DNA of 64,000 nt from Nigerium sp. Lineage in GTDB: Bacteria > Actinomycetota > Actinomycetes > Propionibacteriales > Propionibacteriaceae. Positions within the stretch are counted from its first letter, which is position 1. Every line of letters begins with the position of its first letter. Below the pieces are notes generated by a model that had not been told where the DNA came from, did not search any database, and saw only the letters and a list, made by a program, of their open reading frames with translations. This document shows positions 7,518 to 17,233 of the stretch, piece after piece. The DNA is taken from assembly GCA_016711325.1 (NCBI GenBank), contig JADJTH010000008.1, positions 124,001 to 188,000 on the forward strand, read 5' to 3'. Both the position numbers and the translations under genes were made by a program.

Positions 7518-9337
7518 GCACCGACCGCACCGCAGGCAAGCACGCGAGCCGCGAGAGGGCCCGCTCGGCGTTCACGGACGCGATCAAGCTGAGCCGCGAC
7601 ACCGGCGGCCCGGTCGCGAAAGGCGATGTGATCCTCACCGTGAAGGATCTCACCGTCCGCTTCTGGGTCGGCGACGAGTGGTTCACTGCCGTCGACGAGA
7701 TGAGCTACCAGTTGCGCGCCGGCGAGGTGCTCGCGATCGTCGGCGAGTCGGGCTCGGGCAAGACGCAGTCGTCGATGAGCCTGCTCGGTCTGCTGCCGGC
7801 GACCGGCCGCGCCACCGGCTCGGCCAACCTCAAGGGCACCGAGTTGGTCGGCATGTCGATCCAGGAGCTGCGCGAGATCCGCGGCAACGAGATCTCGGTG
7901 ATCTTCCAGGAGCCGATGACCGCGCTCAACCCGGTGTACACGGTCGGCTTCCAGATCGTCGAGACCCTGCGCACGCACTACCTGATGAACCCGAGGGCGG
8001 CGAAGGACCGCGCCATCGAGCTGATGACGCTCGTCGAAATCCCCGACCCCGCCGACAGCTTCCACAAGTTCCCCCACCAGCTCTCGGGCGGCCAGCGGCA
8101 GCGCATCATGATCGCGCAGGCGCTGGCCTGCGAGCCGAAGCTGCTGGTCGCCGACGAGCCGACGACGGCCCTCGACGTCACCGTGCAGGCCGAGATCCTC
8201 AAGCTGATGCGCGAGCTGCGCGAGCGGGTCAGCGCCGGCATCATCCTGATCACGCACGACATGGGTGTGGTCGCCGACATGGCCGACCGGATCATCGTGA
8301 TGAAGGACGGCGTCGTGGTCGAGCACGGCACGGCCGAGGAGGTCTTCCACCACCCGCAGCACCCCTACACTCAGCAACTGCTGGCGTCCGTGCCGCACCT
8401 GGCCGAGTCGGTGGGCGACGAGGCCGCGCAGGGAGCGCCGCGGACGCTCATCGAGGTCGACGGACGCCCCGTTCCGCTGACCGAACCTGCGTCGGGCGAA
8501 CCGCCCGCCCTGCTCATGGAGGACGTCGCGATCGTCTACCCGAAGCAGGGACGCCGCGCGGAGTTCCGCGCCGCCGAACACGTCAACCTGCGCATCGACG
8601 CCGGCGAGGTGATCGGCCTGGTGGGGGAGTCCGGATCGGGCAAGACGACGATCGGGCGGGCGGCGGTCGCGCTGCTGCCGGTGCGCGAGGGACGCCTCAC
8701 CGTCGCCGGCCACGACATCACCCACGCCTCGCTGAAGGAACTCAAACCGTTCCGCAAGACCGTCGGCATCGTGTTCCAGGATCCGGGGAGCTCGCTCAAC
8801 CCCCGCCTGCCGGTGGGGGAGTCGATCGGCGAGCCGCTGCTGCTGCACGAAGGCCTGCGCGGCAAGCAACTGAGCAACCGCGTCGAGGCGCTGCTCGACT
8901 CGGTGCACCTGCCACGGGCGATGCGCAACCGCTACCCGCACGAGCTCTCGGGCGGCCAACGGCAGCGCATCGGCATCGCCCGTGCGCTGGCGCTCAACCC
9001 GAAGCTGCTGATCGCCGACGAGCCGACGTCGGCGCTGGACGTGTCGGTACAGGCGCGCGTGCTGACGCTGTTCCAGGAACTGCAGGAGCAATACGGGTTC
9101 GCCTGCCTGTTCATCAGCCACGACCTGGCCGTCGTCGAACAGGTGTCGAGCCGGATCGCGGTCATGCACCACGGGCACCTGGTCGAGGTGGGCGACACGA
9201 TCGACATCGTCACCCGGCCCCAGCACGCCTACACGCAGCGCCTGTTGTCGGCGGTGCCGGTGCCCGACCCGGACGAACAGCGCAAGCGCCGCGAGATGCG
9301 CGACGCGATCATCGAGCGCGAGCACCTCGTCTCGTAG
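7514..9337 (+). CDS. peptide ABC transporter, fused double ATP-binding protein (DppD-DppF type)
   Basis: 607 residues from a GTG at 7514 that overlaps the stop of permease 2. Two complete nucleotide-binding domains occur in tandem. The first has Walker A GESGSGKTQ near residue 75, signature SGGQRQRIMIAQ and Walker B LLVADEPTTALD. The second has GESGSGKTTIGR near residue 375, SGGQRQRIGIARA and LLIADEPTSALD. Each is followed by the oligopeptide-family tail (HPQHPYTQQLL, RPQHAYTQRLL). It powers the two permeases. Fusion of the two ATPases is common in actinobacteria. Confidence 0.95.
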   Translation: MSTDRTAGKHASRERARSAFTDAIKLSRDTGGPVAKGDVILTVKDLTVRFWVGDEWFTAVDEMSYQLRAGEVLAIVGESGSGKTQSSMSLLGLLPATGRATGSANLKGTELVGMSIQELREIRGNEISVIFQEPMTALNPVYTVGFQIVETLRTHYLMNPRAAKDRAIELMTLVEIPDPADSFHKFPHQLSGGQRQRIMIAQALACEPKLLVADEPTTALDVTVQAEILKLMRELRERVSAGIILITHDMGVVADMADRIIVMKDGVVVEHGTAEEVFHHPQHPYTQQLLASVPHLAESVGDEAAQGAPRTLIEVDGRPVPLTEPASGEPPALLMEDVAIVYPKQGRRAEFRAAEHVNLRIDAGEVIGLVGESGSGKTTIGRAAVALLPVREGRLTVAGHDITHASLKELKPFRKTVGIVFQDPGSSLNPRLPVGESIGEPLLLHEGLRGKQLSNRVEALLDSVHLPRAMRNRYPHELSGGQRQRIGIARALALNPKLLIADEPTSALDVSVQARVLTLFQELQEQYGFACLFISHDLAVVEQVSSRIAVMHHGHLVEVGDTIDIVTRPQHAYTQRLLSAVPVPDPDEQRKRREMRDAIIEREHLVS

Positions 9338-9347
9338 CGGACCCGGA

Positions 9348-10394
9348 TCAGACCCGGTCCCCCTGGACCGGCCCTTCGGTGTTGGGTGCCCAGCCCAGCG
9401 CGGGCGCCACGTGCGTGGCGAACGACTCCAGCACGTGCAGGTTGTAGTCGACGCCGAGTTGGTTCGGGATGGTCAGCATCAGCGTGTCCGCCGCCATCAC
9501 CGCCTCGTCGGCCAGCAACTGCTCCACCAGCACGTCGGGCGCGGCGGCGTACGTCTTGCCGAAGGTCGACCGCAGGCCGTCGATCACCCCGGTCTGGTCG
9601 GAGTCGGTGCCGCGCCCGAAGTAGGCGTGGTCGCGGGCGTCCACCAGCGGGAACACGCTGCGGCTGACCGAGACCCGGGGGCGGCCGGTGTGACCGGCGT
9701 CGCGATAGGCGGCGCGGAACCGATCGATCTGCTCGCGCTGCAGCACGTGGAACGGCTGCCCGGTGGCCTCGGTGAGCAGGGTGGAACTCATCAGGTTCAG
9801 GCCCAGCGTGCCGGTCTCGACGGCGCTGGCGACCGTGCCCGAACCCCACCAGAGGTGGTCGCGCAGCGTCGCCGAGCGCGGCTCGATCGGCAACCGGACG
9901 CCCGGGCCCACCGTCCGCGGATCGCCGGGTGCGATCGGCTCGCCGCCGATGGCGCGCAGGAAGAGCGCGAAGGTCTCGCGGGCGATGTCGGCGCCGCGCG
10001 GATCGGTGGAGCCGGTGTGCCCGAACGACTCGTAGCCGCGCAGCGCCGTCTCGGGGGAGCCTCGGCTCACGCCGAGCGCGAGCCGGCCGTCGGCGATGAG
10101 GTCGAGCGCGGCCGCCTCTTCGGCGAGGTAGAGGGCGTTCTCGTAGCGCAGGTCGATGACGCCGGTGCCGACCTCGATGCGCGTGGTGCGCGCAGCCATG
10201 GCGGACAGCAACGGCATCGGGGACGCGGCCTGGCGGGCGAAGTGGTGCACGCGCACGTAGGCGCCGTTCACGCCGATCGCATCGGCTCCCTCGGCGAGCT
10301 CGATGGTCTGGGTCAGCATGTCGGCGGCGGTGCGAGTGGCCGACCCCGGCTGGGGCCCGTAGTGGCCGAAGGACAGGAATCCGAAAGCTCTCAC
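9348..10394 (-). CDS. LLM-class flavin-dependent oxidoreductase (luciferase-like)
   Basis: 348 residues with a GTG start (VRAFGFLSFGHYG). The fold shows as a TIM-barrel bacterial-luciferase protein: ADAIGVNGAYVRVHHFARQ, TTRIEVGTGVIDLRYENALY, LIADGRLALGVSRGSPETAL, and a tail EQLLADEAVMAADTLMLTIP. Such enzymes use F420 or FMN, but the sequence does not say which nor the substrate. The frame continues far upstream on the minus strand only because of codon bias. It is convergent with the ABC ATPase gene and divergent from the antiporter gene. Confidence 0.85.
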   Translation of the reverse strand: MRAFGFLSFGHYGPQPGSATRTAADMLTQTIELAEGADAIGVNGAYVRVHHFARQAASPMPLLSAMAARTTRIEVGTGVIDLRYENALYLAEEAAALDLIADGRLALGVSRGSPETALRGYESFGHTGSTDPRGADIARETFALFLRAIGGEPIAPGDPRTVGPGVRLPIEPRSATLRDHLWWGSGTVASAVETGTLGLNLMSSTLLTEATGQPFHVLQREQIDRFRAAYRDAGHTGRPRVSVSRSVFPLVDARDHAYFGRGTDSDQTGVIDGLRSTFGKTYAAAPDVLVEQLLADEAVMAADTLMLTIPNQLGVDYNLHVLESFATHVAPALGWAPNTEGPVQGDRV

Positions 10395-10487
10395 GCCGGT
10401 GCAACCATGCTCGCCGTCGGTTGATTCCGCGGCGCGGTTACGATCGCGCTTGAGGCCCGCGTGCGCGGGCAGGAAGGCTGGGTGTGC

Positions 10488-12203
10488 ATGGAGCCGATCG
10501 CCGGTCTCGCCGTCGCGGCGGTCCTCATCATCGTGGCGGTGTCGTTCTTCGCCGAGAAGCACGGGGTGGCGACGCCGCTGCTGCTCGTGGTCGTCGGAAT
10601 CGGCCTCAGCGCACTGCCGGGCGCGCCCCACCTGGAGATCCGACCCGAGTGGATCCTCACCGTCGTGCTGCCGCCGCTGCTCTACTCCGCGGCGGTGAAC
10701 ATGCCGGCCACTGACTTCCGGCGCGACTTCGGCGCCATCGGCGCGCTGTCGGTGCTGCTCGTCCTCGTCTCGGCGTTCGCGTCCGGGTTCGTGCTGTACT
10801 GGCTGCTGCCCGACCTGGGCCTGGCCGCGGCGATCGCCGTGGGCGCGGTGATCAGCCCGCCGGACGCCGTGGCCGCCACCGCGATCGGGAAGCGGCTCGG
10901 CCTCCCCGCGCGGCTCGTCACGATCCTCGAGGGCGAGGGGCTGGTCAACGACGCCACCGCCCTCGTCCTGATGCGCACGGCGGTCGCCGCCACCGCGGGG
11001 GCCGTATCGTTGGGCGGCGCCCTGGCCGACTTCGCGCTCGCGGTGACCGTGGGGGTCGCGGTCGGCCTGGTGGTGGGGTGGGTGACGGTGCTCGTCCGCT
11101 CCCGGATCGACGATCCGGTCCTCACCACCGCGATGTCGTTCGTGGTGCCGTTCCTGGCGTTCGTGCCCGCCGAGGAACTGCACGCCTCCGGGGTCCTCGC
11201 GGTGGTCGTGGCGGGCCTGGTGACCGGCGCGCAGAGCGCCCGGCGATTCAGTTCCGCGGACCGCATCGTCGAGCGCACCAACTGGCGCACCATCCAGATG
11301 CTGCTCGAGAACGGGGTCTTCCTGCTCATGGGCTACGAGATGGCGGCGCTGGTCGCCGACGTGCAATCCGACGGTTTCGGCGTGTGGGTCGCGGTGGGGC
11401 TCGGCCTGGCCGCCACCGTGGTGCTCACGACCGTCCGCGTGCTGTTCGTGATCCCGCTGGTGGCGGCCCTGCGGCGCGGGCAGCGCCGCAGCGAGGGCTG
11501 GGTGGAGGCGATGTCCGGCGTCCTCGACCGCATCGACGCCGCCGACCTCGCGCACGCGCCCGGACGCCGCGAGCAGATGACCCGGTTCGTGCGGCGCAAG
11601 CACGCGGACGCCACGTTCTACGCCCGCGAGGGCCTCGGCTGGCGCGGTGGCGCGGTGCTGGCCTGGTCGGGCATGCGGGGCGTGGTGACGCTCGCCGCGG
11701 CCCAGTCACTCCCCGCCGACCTGCCCTACCGGTCACAGCTCGTCCTGGTCGCGTTCACGGTGGCCGTCGTCACGCTGCTCGTCCAGGGCGGCACGTTACC
11801 CGCGCTGATCCGCCGCCTGGGCGTCCGTGGCGGAAACGCGCAGGAGGAACGACGCGAGGTCGCCCTCCTGGTCGCCGAGCTCGGGGAGGCGGCCCGTGCC
11901 CTGCTCGACAACCCCGACCTGCGCCGTAGCGACGGCCGGCCGTTCGACCCCGCGATCGTCGAGGAGGTTCGCACCCGCAGCCTGGCCGCGTTGCCACCGG
12001 CGGGCGACGACGAGGAGTGGGTCGGCGCGCTGCCTCGCCTGGAGCAGCGGCGCGAGCTTCAGCGCCTGGTGCTGGACGCCGAACAGGCCGCGCTCCTCGA
12101 CGCTCGCGCCGGAGGCATCTTCCGTTCGCACGCGATCACGGCGGCGCAGCACGCGATCGACAACAACGCCGCGATCCTGGACGGTCCGTCCGCCCACGGC
12201 TGA
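10488..12203 (+). CDS. Na+/H+ antiporter, CPA1 (NhaP) family
   Basis: 571 residues from ATG 10488, preceded by AGGAAGG. An in-frame GTG at 10461 exists but has no ribosome site. There are 11-12 membrane segments. The ion-path motifs are visible: GAVISPPDAVAATAIGKRLG and the downstream TILEGEGLVNDATALVL block. A hydrophilic C-terminal tail of about 130 residues (RRLGVRGGNAQEERREVALL onwards) is likely regulatory. It exchanges Na+ or K+ for protons at the membrane for pH and salt balance. It stands as a single gene. Confidence 0.92.
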   Translation: MEPIAGLAVAAVLIIVAVSFFAEKHGVATPLLLVVVGIGLSALPGAPHLEIRPEWILTVVLPPLLYSAAVNMPATDFRRDFGAIGALSVLLVLVSAFASGFVLYWLLPDLGLAAAIAVGAVISPPDAVAATAIGKRLGLPARLVTILEGEGLVNDATALVLMRTAVAATAGAVSLGGALADFALAVTVGVAVGLVVGWVTVLVRSRIDDPVLTTAMSFVVPFLAFVPAEELHASGVLAVVVAGLVTGAQSARRFSSADRIVERTNWRTIQMLLENGVFLLMGYEMAALVADVQSDGFGVWVAVGLGLAATVVLTTVRVLFVIPLVAALRRGQRRSEGWVEAMSGVLDRIDAADLAHAPGRREQMTRFVRRKHADATFYAREGLGWRGGAVLAWSGMRGVVTLAAAQSLPADLPYRSQLVLVAFTVAVVTLLVQGGTLPALIRRLGVRGGNAQEERREVALLVAELGEAARALLDNPDLRRSDGRPFDPAIVEEVRTRSLAALPPAGDDEEWVGALPRLEQRRELQRLVLDAEQAALLDARAGGIFRSHAITAAQHAIDNNAAILDGPSAHG

Positions 12204-12335
12204 CCCACCCGATCCCTCCCTGGCCATCACGATCGTGGTGCTGACCCTCCCGGTCTACGCCTGCTTGCTGTCCCGACGGACGGGGCGCGCAGGCGGAGGA
12301 CGCTGATCCGCTGCTCGCGCGGGTCCTCCAGGGCG

Positions 12336-14129
12336 TCAGCCGAGCTGGTCGGTGAGGTCGAACCAGCGTTCCTCGAAGCCGGCCACCTCGTCCTCGAACG
12401 CGGCGATCGTGGCCATCTCGGCGTTGAGTCGCTGGTAGTCGGACTGGTCGAGCGTCGCCAGCCCGTCCCGGTGGCGCGCGATCGTCCGCTGCAGCTTGTC
12501 GATCCGACGCTCGAGCGACGAGAGCTCCTTCTCGACGGCGCGGCGATCGGCGCCCGACAGGCCCGCGTCCGCCGCGTCCGACCCCGCAGCGACCGCGGGG
12601 CGCCCGGCCGACCCGAGCGAGGAGAGCAACCGCAGGTACTCGTCCACCCCGCCGGGCAGGTGCCGCAGCCGTCCGTCGAGGATCGCGTACTGCTGGTCGG
12701 TCACCCGTTCGAGGAAGTAACGGTCGTGGGAGACGACGAGCAGCGTGCCGGGCCAGGAATCGAGCACGTCCTCGAGGGCGGCGAGCATGTCGGTGTCGAG
12801 GTCGTTGGTCGGCTCGTCGAGGATGAGGACGTTGGGTTGATCGAGCAGCACCAGCAACAATTGCAGGCGACGCTTCTGGCCGCCGGAGAGGTCCTTCACC
12901 GGCGTCGACAGCTGCGCGGACGAGAAGCCGAGTTGCTCCAGTAGTTGGCCCGGCGTCAACTCCCGCGCCTTGGAGCCGCTGCCGAAGGTGTAGGTCGTCC
13001 GCAGCCGGGCGATCACGGTGCGCACGGGGTCCTCGAGGTAGTCGGCGAGTTCGTCGAGCCGCTGGCTCAGGGTCGCCACCTGGACCGTCTTGCCGCGTTT
13101 GACCCGACCCGGATCGGGCCGGACGGAACCGTCGATGAGGCCGAGCAGCGTCGACTTGCCCGAACCGTTGACGCCGAGGATGCCGGTGCGCTCGCCCGGC
13201 GCGATCCGCCACTCGACGCCGCGCAGCACCTGATGATCGCCGTAGGAGACGCAGGCGCCCACCAGGTCGACGACATCCTTGCCGAGTCGCGCCACCGCCA
13301 ACGAGCGCATCTCGACCGGGTCGCGGAGTTCGGGCACGTCCGCGATGAGTGCGTTGGCCGCGTCGATCCGGAACTTGGGCTTGCTCGTGCGCGCGGGCGC
13401 ACCGCGGCGCAACCAGGCGAGCTCCTTGCGGGCGAGGTTCTGACGCCGTTGTTCGATGGCCGCGGCCTGCCGGTCGCGTTCCACCCGCTGCAGGATGTAG
13501 GCCGCGTAGCCGCCCTCGAACGGCTCGACGGTCCGGTCGTGCACCTCCCACGTCGCCGTGCACACCTCGTCGAGGAACCAGCGGTCGTGGGTGACGACCA
13601 GCACAGCCCCCGCGTTGGACGCCCACCGTTGCTTCAGGTGCCCCGCGAGCCAGGTGATCGCCTCGACGTCCAGATGGTTGGTCGGTTCGTCCAGGGCGAG
13701 GATGTCGTCCTCGCCGACGAGCAGCCTGGCCAGCGCGACCCGCCGCCGCTGCCCCCCGGACAGCGAGCCCAGGCGCGCCTGCCAGTCCAGGTCGCCCACG
13801 AGCCCGGCGGCGACGTCGCGGGTGCGCGGATCGCCGGCCCAGGCGTGCTCGGGGGCGTCGCCGACCACGGCATGCCCGACGGTATCGTCGTCGTCGAGGG
13901 TGTCGCCCTGGTCGAGCACGCCGATCGTGACGCCGCCGCGGACGGTCACCCGCCCCGAATCCGGTTCGACCCGCCCGGCGAGCATCGCCAGCAGGCTCGA
14001 CTTGCCGTCGCCGTTGCGGCCGACGATGCCGATGCGGTCGCCTTCGTCCACGCCGAGCGTGATGGAGTCGAAGACCACGGTGGTCGGGTATTCGAGGTGC
14101 AGGGCCTCTGCCCCGAGAAGATGCGCCAT
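12336..14129 (-). CDS. ABC-F family ATPase (Uup-like), ribosome-associated
   Basis: 597 residues with two ATPase domains and no membrane helices. The first has Walker A GRNGDGKSS, signature LSGGQRRRVALARL and LDEPTNHLD. The second has GVNGSGKST, LSGGQKRRLQLLL and LDEPTNDLDTDML. The linker between domains is of ABC-F type. The C-terminal 90 residues form a predicted coiled coil (RRAVEKELSSLERRIDKLQR), as in Uup. Family members act on the ribosome or in antibiotic protection. It sits downstream of an MFS exporter gene on the same strand with a 90-base gap. Confidence 0.92.
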   Translation of the reverse strand: MAHLLGAEALHLEYPTTVVFDSITLGVDEGDRIGIVGRNGDGKSSLLAMLAGRVEPDSGRVTVRGGVTIGVLDQGDTLDDDDTVGHAVVGDAPEHAWAGDPRTRDVAAGLVGDLDWQARLGSLSGGQRRRVALARLLVGEDDILALDEPTNHLDVEAITWLAGHLKQRWASNAGAVLVVTHDRWFLDEVCTATWEVHDRTVEPFEGGYAAYILQRVERDRQAAAIEQRRQNLARKELAWLRRGAPARTSKPKFRIDAANALIADVPELRDPVEMRSLAVARLGKDVVDLVGACVSYGDHQVLRGVEWRIAPGERTGILGVNGSGKSTLLGLIDGSVRPDPGRVKRGKTVQVATLSQRLDELADYLEDPVRTVIARLRTTYTFGSGSKARELTPGQLLEQLGFSSAQLSTPVKDLSGGQKRRLQLLLVLLDQPNVLILDEPTNDLDTDMLAALEDVLDSWPGTLLVVSHDRYFLERVTDQQYAILDGRLRHLPGGVDEYLRLLSSLGSAGRPAVAAGSDAADAGLSGADRRAVEKELSSLERRIDKLQRTIARHRDGLATLDQSDYQRLNAEMATIAAFEDEVAGFEERWFDLTDQLG

Positions 14130-14219
14130 GGTGAGGCAAGGTTACCGCTCGGCGTCCGCCGCGCCGATGTGTGCGATCGTCCCGACGCCGCGGCGTCGAC
14201 GGCCGGAGCCGGCCTGGGT

Positions 14220-15692
14220 TCAGCCCGGCTCCGTGGCGGGCTGGGGGTCCTCGATGTCCGTGGCCGCAGCCGCCTGCGGAAGGGGACGGTCCTGATCGGG
14301 GAGTCGCCCTGGTAGGGCGAGGGAGATCAGCATGCCCGTGACGGTGAAGCCCATCGTCCACGCGAACGACTGCTGGAACCCGCGGGTGAGGGCCGCGGTC
14401 GTGGTGGCGGTGGCCATCGCGCCGGTGAGGATCACCGCGAGCACCGCGCTGCCGAACGATCCGCCAACCTGGGAGGCGATCCGCGTGATGATCGAGGCGT
14501 CCGGCACGTCGCTGCGCGGTAGGCCCCGGAACCCGAGCGCCATCAGCGGCACGGTGACCGCGCCAAGGCCGACGCCGCGCACGAGCAGAGCCGCCATCAG
14601 CCACATCTCGCTCGTCTGGCCCGTCGCGAACGCAAAGGGAACCGTGCCGAGCGCGACGACGGCGAAGCCTGCCATGGCGAGCCAGCGTGCGCTCATCGTG
14701 TCGGAGAGCCTGCCGGCGACCGACCGGCTCAGGAACGTGCCGACGCCCTGGGGGATCAGCAGCACGCCGGCCATGAGTGGGGTCAGGCCGCGCAGCTGCT
14801 GGAAGTACAGCGGCAGCAGCAGCATCGCTCCATAGAGCGTGATCCCCGACAGGAACAGCAGCAGCGAGGAGGACGCGAGCGGCCAGTGCTTGAGCAGCCT
14901 CAGGTCGAGAAGCGCCTTCTGCCCGCGACGCTGCGCCCAGGCGACGAACGCCGCGAGCAGCGCCGCGCCGGCGAGCAGCGGCCATAGCGCCTCGGCGTGG
15001 CCGAAGCCGCCGCTCCCGGCGTTCGAAAGTCCCCAGAGCACGCCGACGAGTCCGAAGGCCATCAGCACGAACCCGGCGACATCGAGCGGCGCGCGTGTGA
15101 CCGGTCCGTCCGCCGGCATGAAGACCGCCGCGAGGATGAGGCCGGCAACGCAGAACGGCACGTTGACCCAGAACATCCACGACCAGTGCAGGTTCTGGAG
15201 GATGAAGCCGCCGATCACCGGGCCGAGGATCGGCCCCAGTACCGCCGGCAGGCTCACGACCGACATGACCCTGCCGAGGTTCTTCCCACCCGCCGCCTGC
15301 ATGACGAGCGTCGACATGAGGGGCATCATCACGCCACCGCCGATGCCCTGGACGACGCGGAAGGCGATCAGGCTGCCGGCGCTCCACGCGAGGCTGGACA
15401 GAATCGAACCGACCAGGAAGATCGCGAGGGCGATCATCCACAGGCGCTTCGCTCCGAGCACCCGTTGAGCCCAGCCGGTGATCGGGATCACGACGGCCAA
15501 CGCGAGCAGATACCCGGTGGTGACCCACTGAATCGTCGAGATCGGCGCGCGCAGGTCGGTGGACAGCGTGTGCAGTGCCACCGCGACGATCGTGGTGTCG
15601 AACAGCACTGCGAGTGCACCGACGAGTACCACCCAGACGGTGCGCCACACGGCCGGGTCGACCACCGTCGATTCGATCTGGGCCTTGGACAT
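14220..15692 (-). CDS. MFS drug exporter, DHA2 (EmrB/QacA) family
   Basis: 490 residues, about 14 membrane segments. Motif C of drug:H+ antiporters is clear (AVLGPILGPVIGGFI), as are RVVQGIGGGVMMPL and an N-terminal VLFDTTIVAVALHTLS helix with the DHA2 acidic residue. A strong AAGGAGG precedes the ATG at 15692. It should pump toxic organic compounds out of the cell. The gene is divergent from a tetR gene with a palindromic operator in between, so it is almost certainly repressed by that protein and induced by its substrate. Confidence 0.93.
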   Translation of the reverse strand: MSKAQIESTVVDPAVWRTVWVVLVGALAVLFDTTIVAVALHTLSTDLRAPISTIQWVTTGYLLALAVVIPITGWAQRVLGAKRLWMIALAIFLVGSILSSLAWSAGSLIAFRVVQGIGGGVMMPLMSTLVMQAAGGKNLGRVMSVVSLPAVLGPILGPVIGGFILQNLHWSWMFWVNVPFCVAGLILAAVFMPADGPVTRAPLDVAGFVLMAFGLVGVLWGLSNAGSGGFGHAEALWPLLAGAALLAAFVAWAQRRGQKALLDLRLLKHWPLASSSLLLFLSGITLYGAMLLLPLYFQQLRGLTPLMAGVLLIPQGVGTFLSRSVAGRLSDTMSARWLAMAGFAVVALGTVPFAFATGQTSEMWLMAALLVRGVGLGAVTVPLMALGFRGLPRSDVPDASIITRIASQVGGSFGSAVLAVILTGAMATATTTAALTRGFQQSFAWTMGFTVTGMLISLALPGRLPDQDRPLPQAAAATDIEDPQPATEPG

Positions 15693-15706
15693 CGAAACCC
15701 TCCTTG

Positions 15707-15727
15707 TTACCTACACGCTGTAGGTAA
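15707..15727. promoter_or_regulatory. palindromic operator between MFS exporter and tetR
   Basis: TTACCTACA-CGC-TGTAGGTAA is a perfect 9+3+9 inverted repeat in the 80-base divergent gap. It starts 15 bases upstream of the exporter ATG. A second, weaker copy with the same TTACCxAC and TGTAxG pattern lies at about 15733-15754 on the opposite strand. Size, symmetry and place match a TetR-family operator that controls both genes. Confidence 0.85.
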
Positions 15728-15772
15728 TGGTTTTAGCATACACTCCGTTGGTAAAGAGGGATCGAGGAGCGC

Positions 15773-16378
15773 ATGACCCAGACGGACGACGCTCGGCGCC
15801 GCACCCCGAAACGCCGTCGCGGCCGCGCGCTTGAGGCCGCCCTGCTCGACGCCGCGTGGCAGGAGCTCGTCGACAAGGGCTACGACCGGTTCACCATCGA
15901 GTCGGTCGCCGAGCGTGCTCGCACCAGCCGCGACGTGATCTATCGACGCTGGCCCAGCAAGGCCGAGCTGCTCCGCGCCGCCGTCACGTGGGTGGGCACT
16001 CAGCAGGAGGTCGTCATCCCCGACACCGGCACGCTGCGCGGAGACATGATCGAGCTGATGCGCCAGGCGAACCGCTCGCGGGCGCAGCTCGGCGTGCAGA
16101 TGATCCTGCAACTGGGCGGCTACTACGCCGAGACAGGGACGGGGCTCGGCGAGCTGCGCAGTCTCGTCCTGTCCGAGCGGGGCAGCGCGGTGCAGACGGT
16201 CCTCGAGCGCGCCGTCGCGCGCGGCGAGGTCGACCCCGCCAAGCTGACCCCGCGAGTGATCGCCGTCCCCTTCGACCTCTACCGACAAGAGCTACTGATG
16301 ACGCTCCATGCCGTCTCCGACGAGGCGGCCGAGTCGATCGTCGACGAGGTGTTCCTGCCCCTCGTCCTTCGGGATTGA
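15773..16378 (+). CDS. TetR-family transcriptional repressor
   Basis: 201 residues from ATG 15773 behind GAGGAG. After a basic N-terminal tail (RRRTPKRRRGRALEAALLDA) comes the TetR helix-turn-helix (YDRFTIESVAERARTSRDVI then YRRWPSKAELLRAAV, residues about 33-70). A ligand-binding C-terminal domain of the TetR_C_16/AcrR type follows. It likely binds the palindromes upstream to repress itself and the divergent exporter until a drug-like ligand is present. Confidence 0.93.
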   Translation: MTQTDDARRRTPKRRRGRALEAALLDAAWQELVDKGYDRFTIESVAERARTSRDVIYRRWPSKAELLRAAVTWVGTQQEVVIPDTGTLRGDMIELMRQANRSRAQLGVQMILQLGGYYAETGTGLGELRSLVLSERGSAVQTVLERAVARGEVDPAKLTPRVIAVPFDLYRQELLMTLHAVSDEAAESIVDEVFLPLVLRD

Positions 16379-16524
16379 GGCTCGCGGGCAGCCATCACAG
16401 GCGTTCCGTCAGGTCGTCGCCGCGCGCGGACGCGCTGATCCCGATTCCTTCTCGGGGTGACTCGTGGGATGCTCTGAAGGAACAGCGGGCGCCAGAAGGT
16501 CGCGCAAGCCTTGCTAAAAGCCTT

Positions 16525-17004
16525 GTGGGGCACAGGAGTGCCCCCGGCGATCTGGTGGCGCACGCCCTTGGGCCGGGCCATCCGAACAAGATCTCGCTAC
16601 GGTCAGTCCTCGACCGGCTGGACCGTCACGACGTCGCGGCCAGGACCGCCTGCGCCTATTCCAGCGACGAGGCTTGGTGGGCGGCGGCCCCCGCCCTCGA
16701 TGGCGTGCCGTTGGCCGTGCAGCTCGTCGCCGTAGCGCGTGCGCGTCGGCAGCTCGGGGGCCGCATCAGACGCCCGTACAGGCGCGTGCGCGAGGTCGAG
16801 CACGTGCTCGCGCAGGCCAGAGCCTGCGCCGACCCCGACGCCACAACCGTCCTCCTCGAGCAGGGCAATGCCATCATGCGTGCTCACGGCATTGAGAAGG
16901 CCGATCTCGACAACGACGCAGTCACTGCGGAGAAGGAGCAGATCCTCACCGATAGAGTGCGCCGCCACGGCACGGTCTTCCCTTCCCGCATCTTCCCGGG
17001 GTAG
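16525..17004 (+). CDS. hypothetical protein of unknown function (weak)
   Basis: The 855 bases between tetR and the antitoxin gene contain one coherent frame ending at 17004. Its C-terminal half reads as a normal protein (DATTVLLEQGNAIMRAHGIE, then ADLDNDAVTAEKEQILTDRV). Possible starts are GTG 16525 or GTG 16555, neither with a good ribosome site, and the frame is open further upstream. I do not recognise the family. It may be a fragment of a larger transferred gene. Bases 17005-17233 hold nothing I can call except the antitoxin ribosome site. Confidence 0.3.
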   Translation: MGHRSAPGDLVAHALGPGHPNKISLRSVLDRLDRHDVAARTACAYSSDEAWWAAAPALDGVPLAVQLVAVARARRQLGGRIRRPYRRVREVEHVLAQARACADPDATTVLLEQGNAIMRAHGIEKADLDNDAVTAEKEQILTDRVRRHGTVFPSRIFPG

Positions 17005-17233
17005 CTGATGGCGATCGCTATTGCGCCGATGCAGGGCATTCGTGGTTCCCAAAATCGACCGTTTCCGGGACGGAGGCGCGATCCCCACTCAAGGACCGCG
17101 ACACGCCGGACGTGGGCGTCCCCAAGCACTGTCCCGAAACTGGATCGGACCGGAACCAGCAGGAGGCCCTTACGGGACGCCGGAGTAGGCTGGTGATCTG
17201 GGAGTTCGATCTCCCGAATGAGAGGAGGCCGGT

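Noticed and set aside
12136..15648. Very long frames opposite or out of register with known genes (for example 1170 codons here, 1359 codons at 49205-53284, 1387 codons at 47548-51711)
   Set aside because: They are codon-bias shadows in high-G+C DNA: Arg/Pro/Ala-rich, no domain patterns, and fully overlapped by genes with clear motifs.
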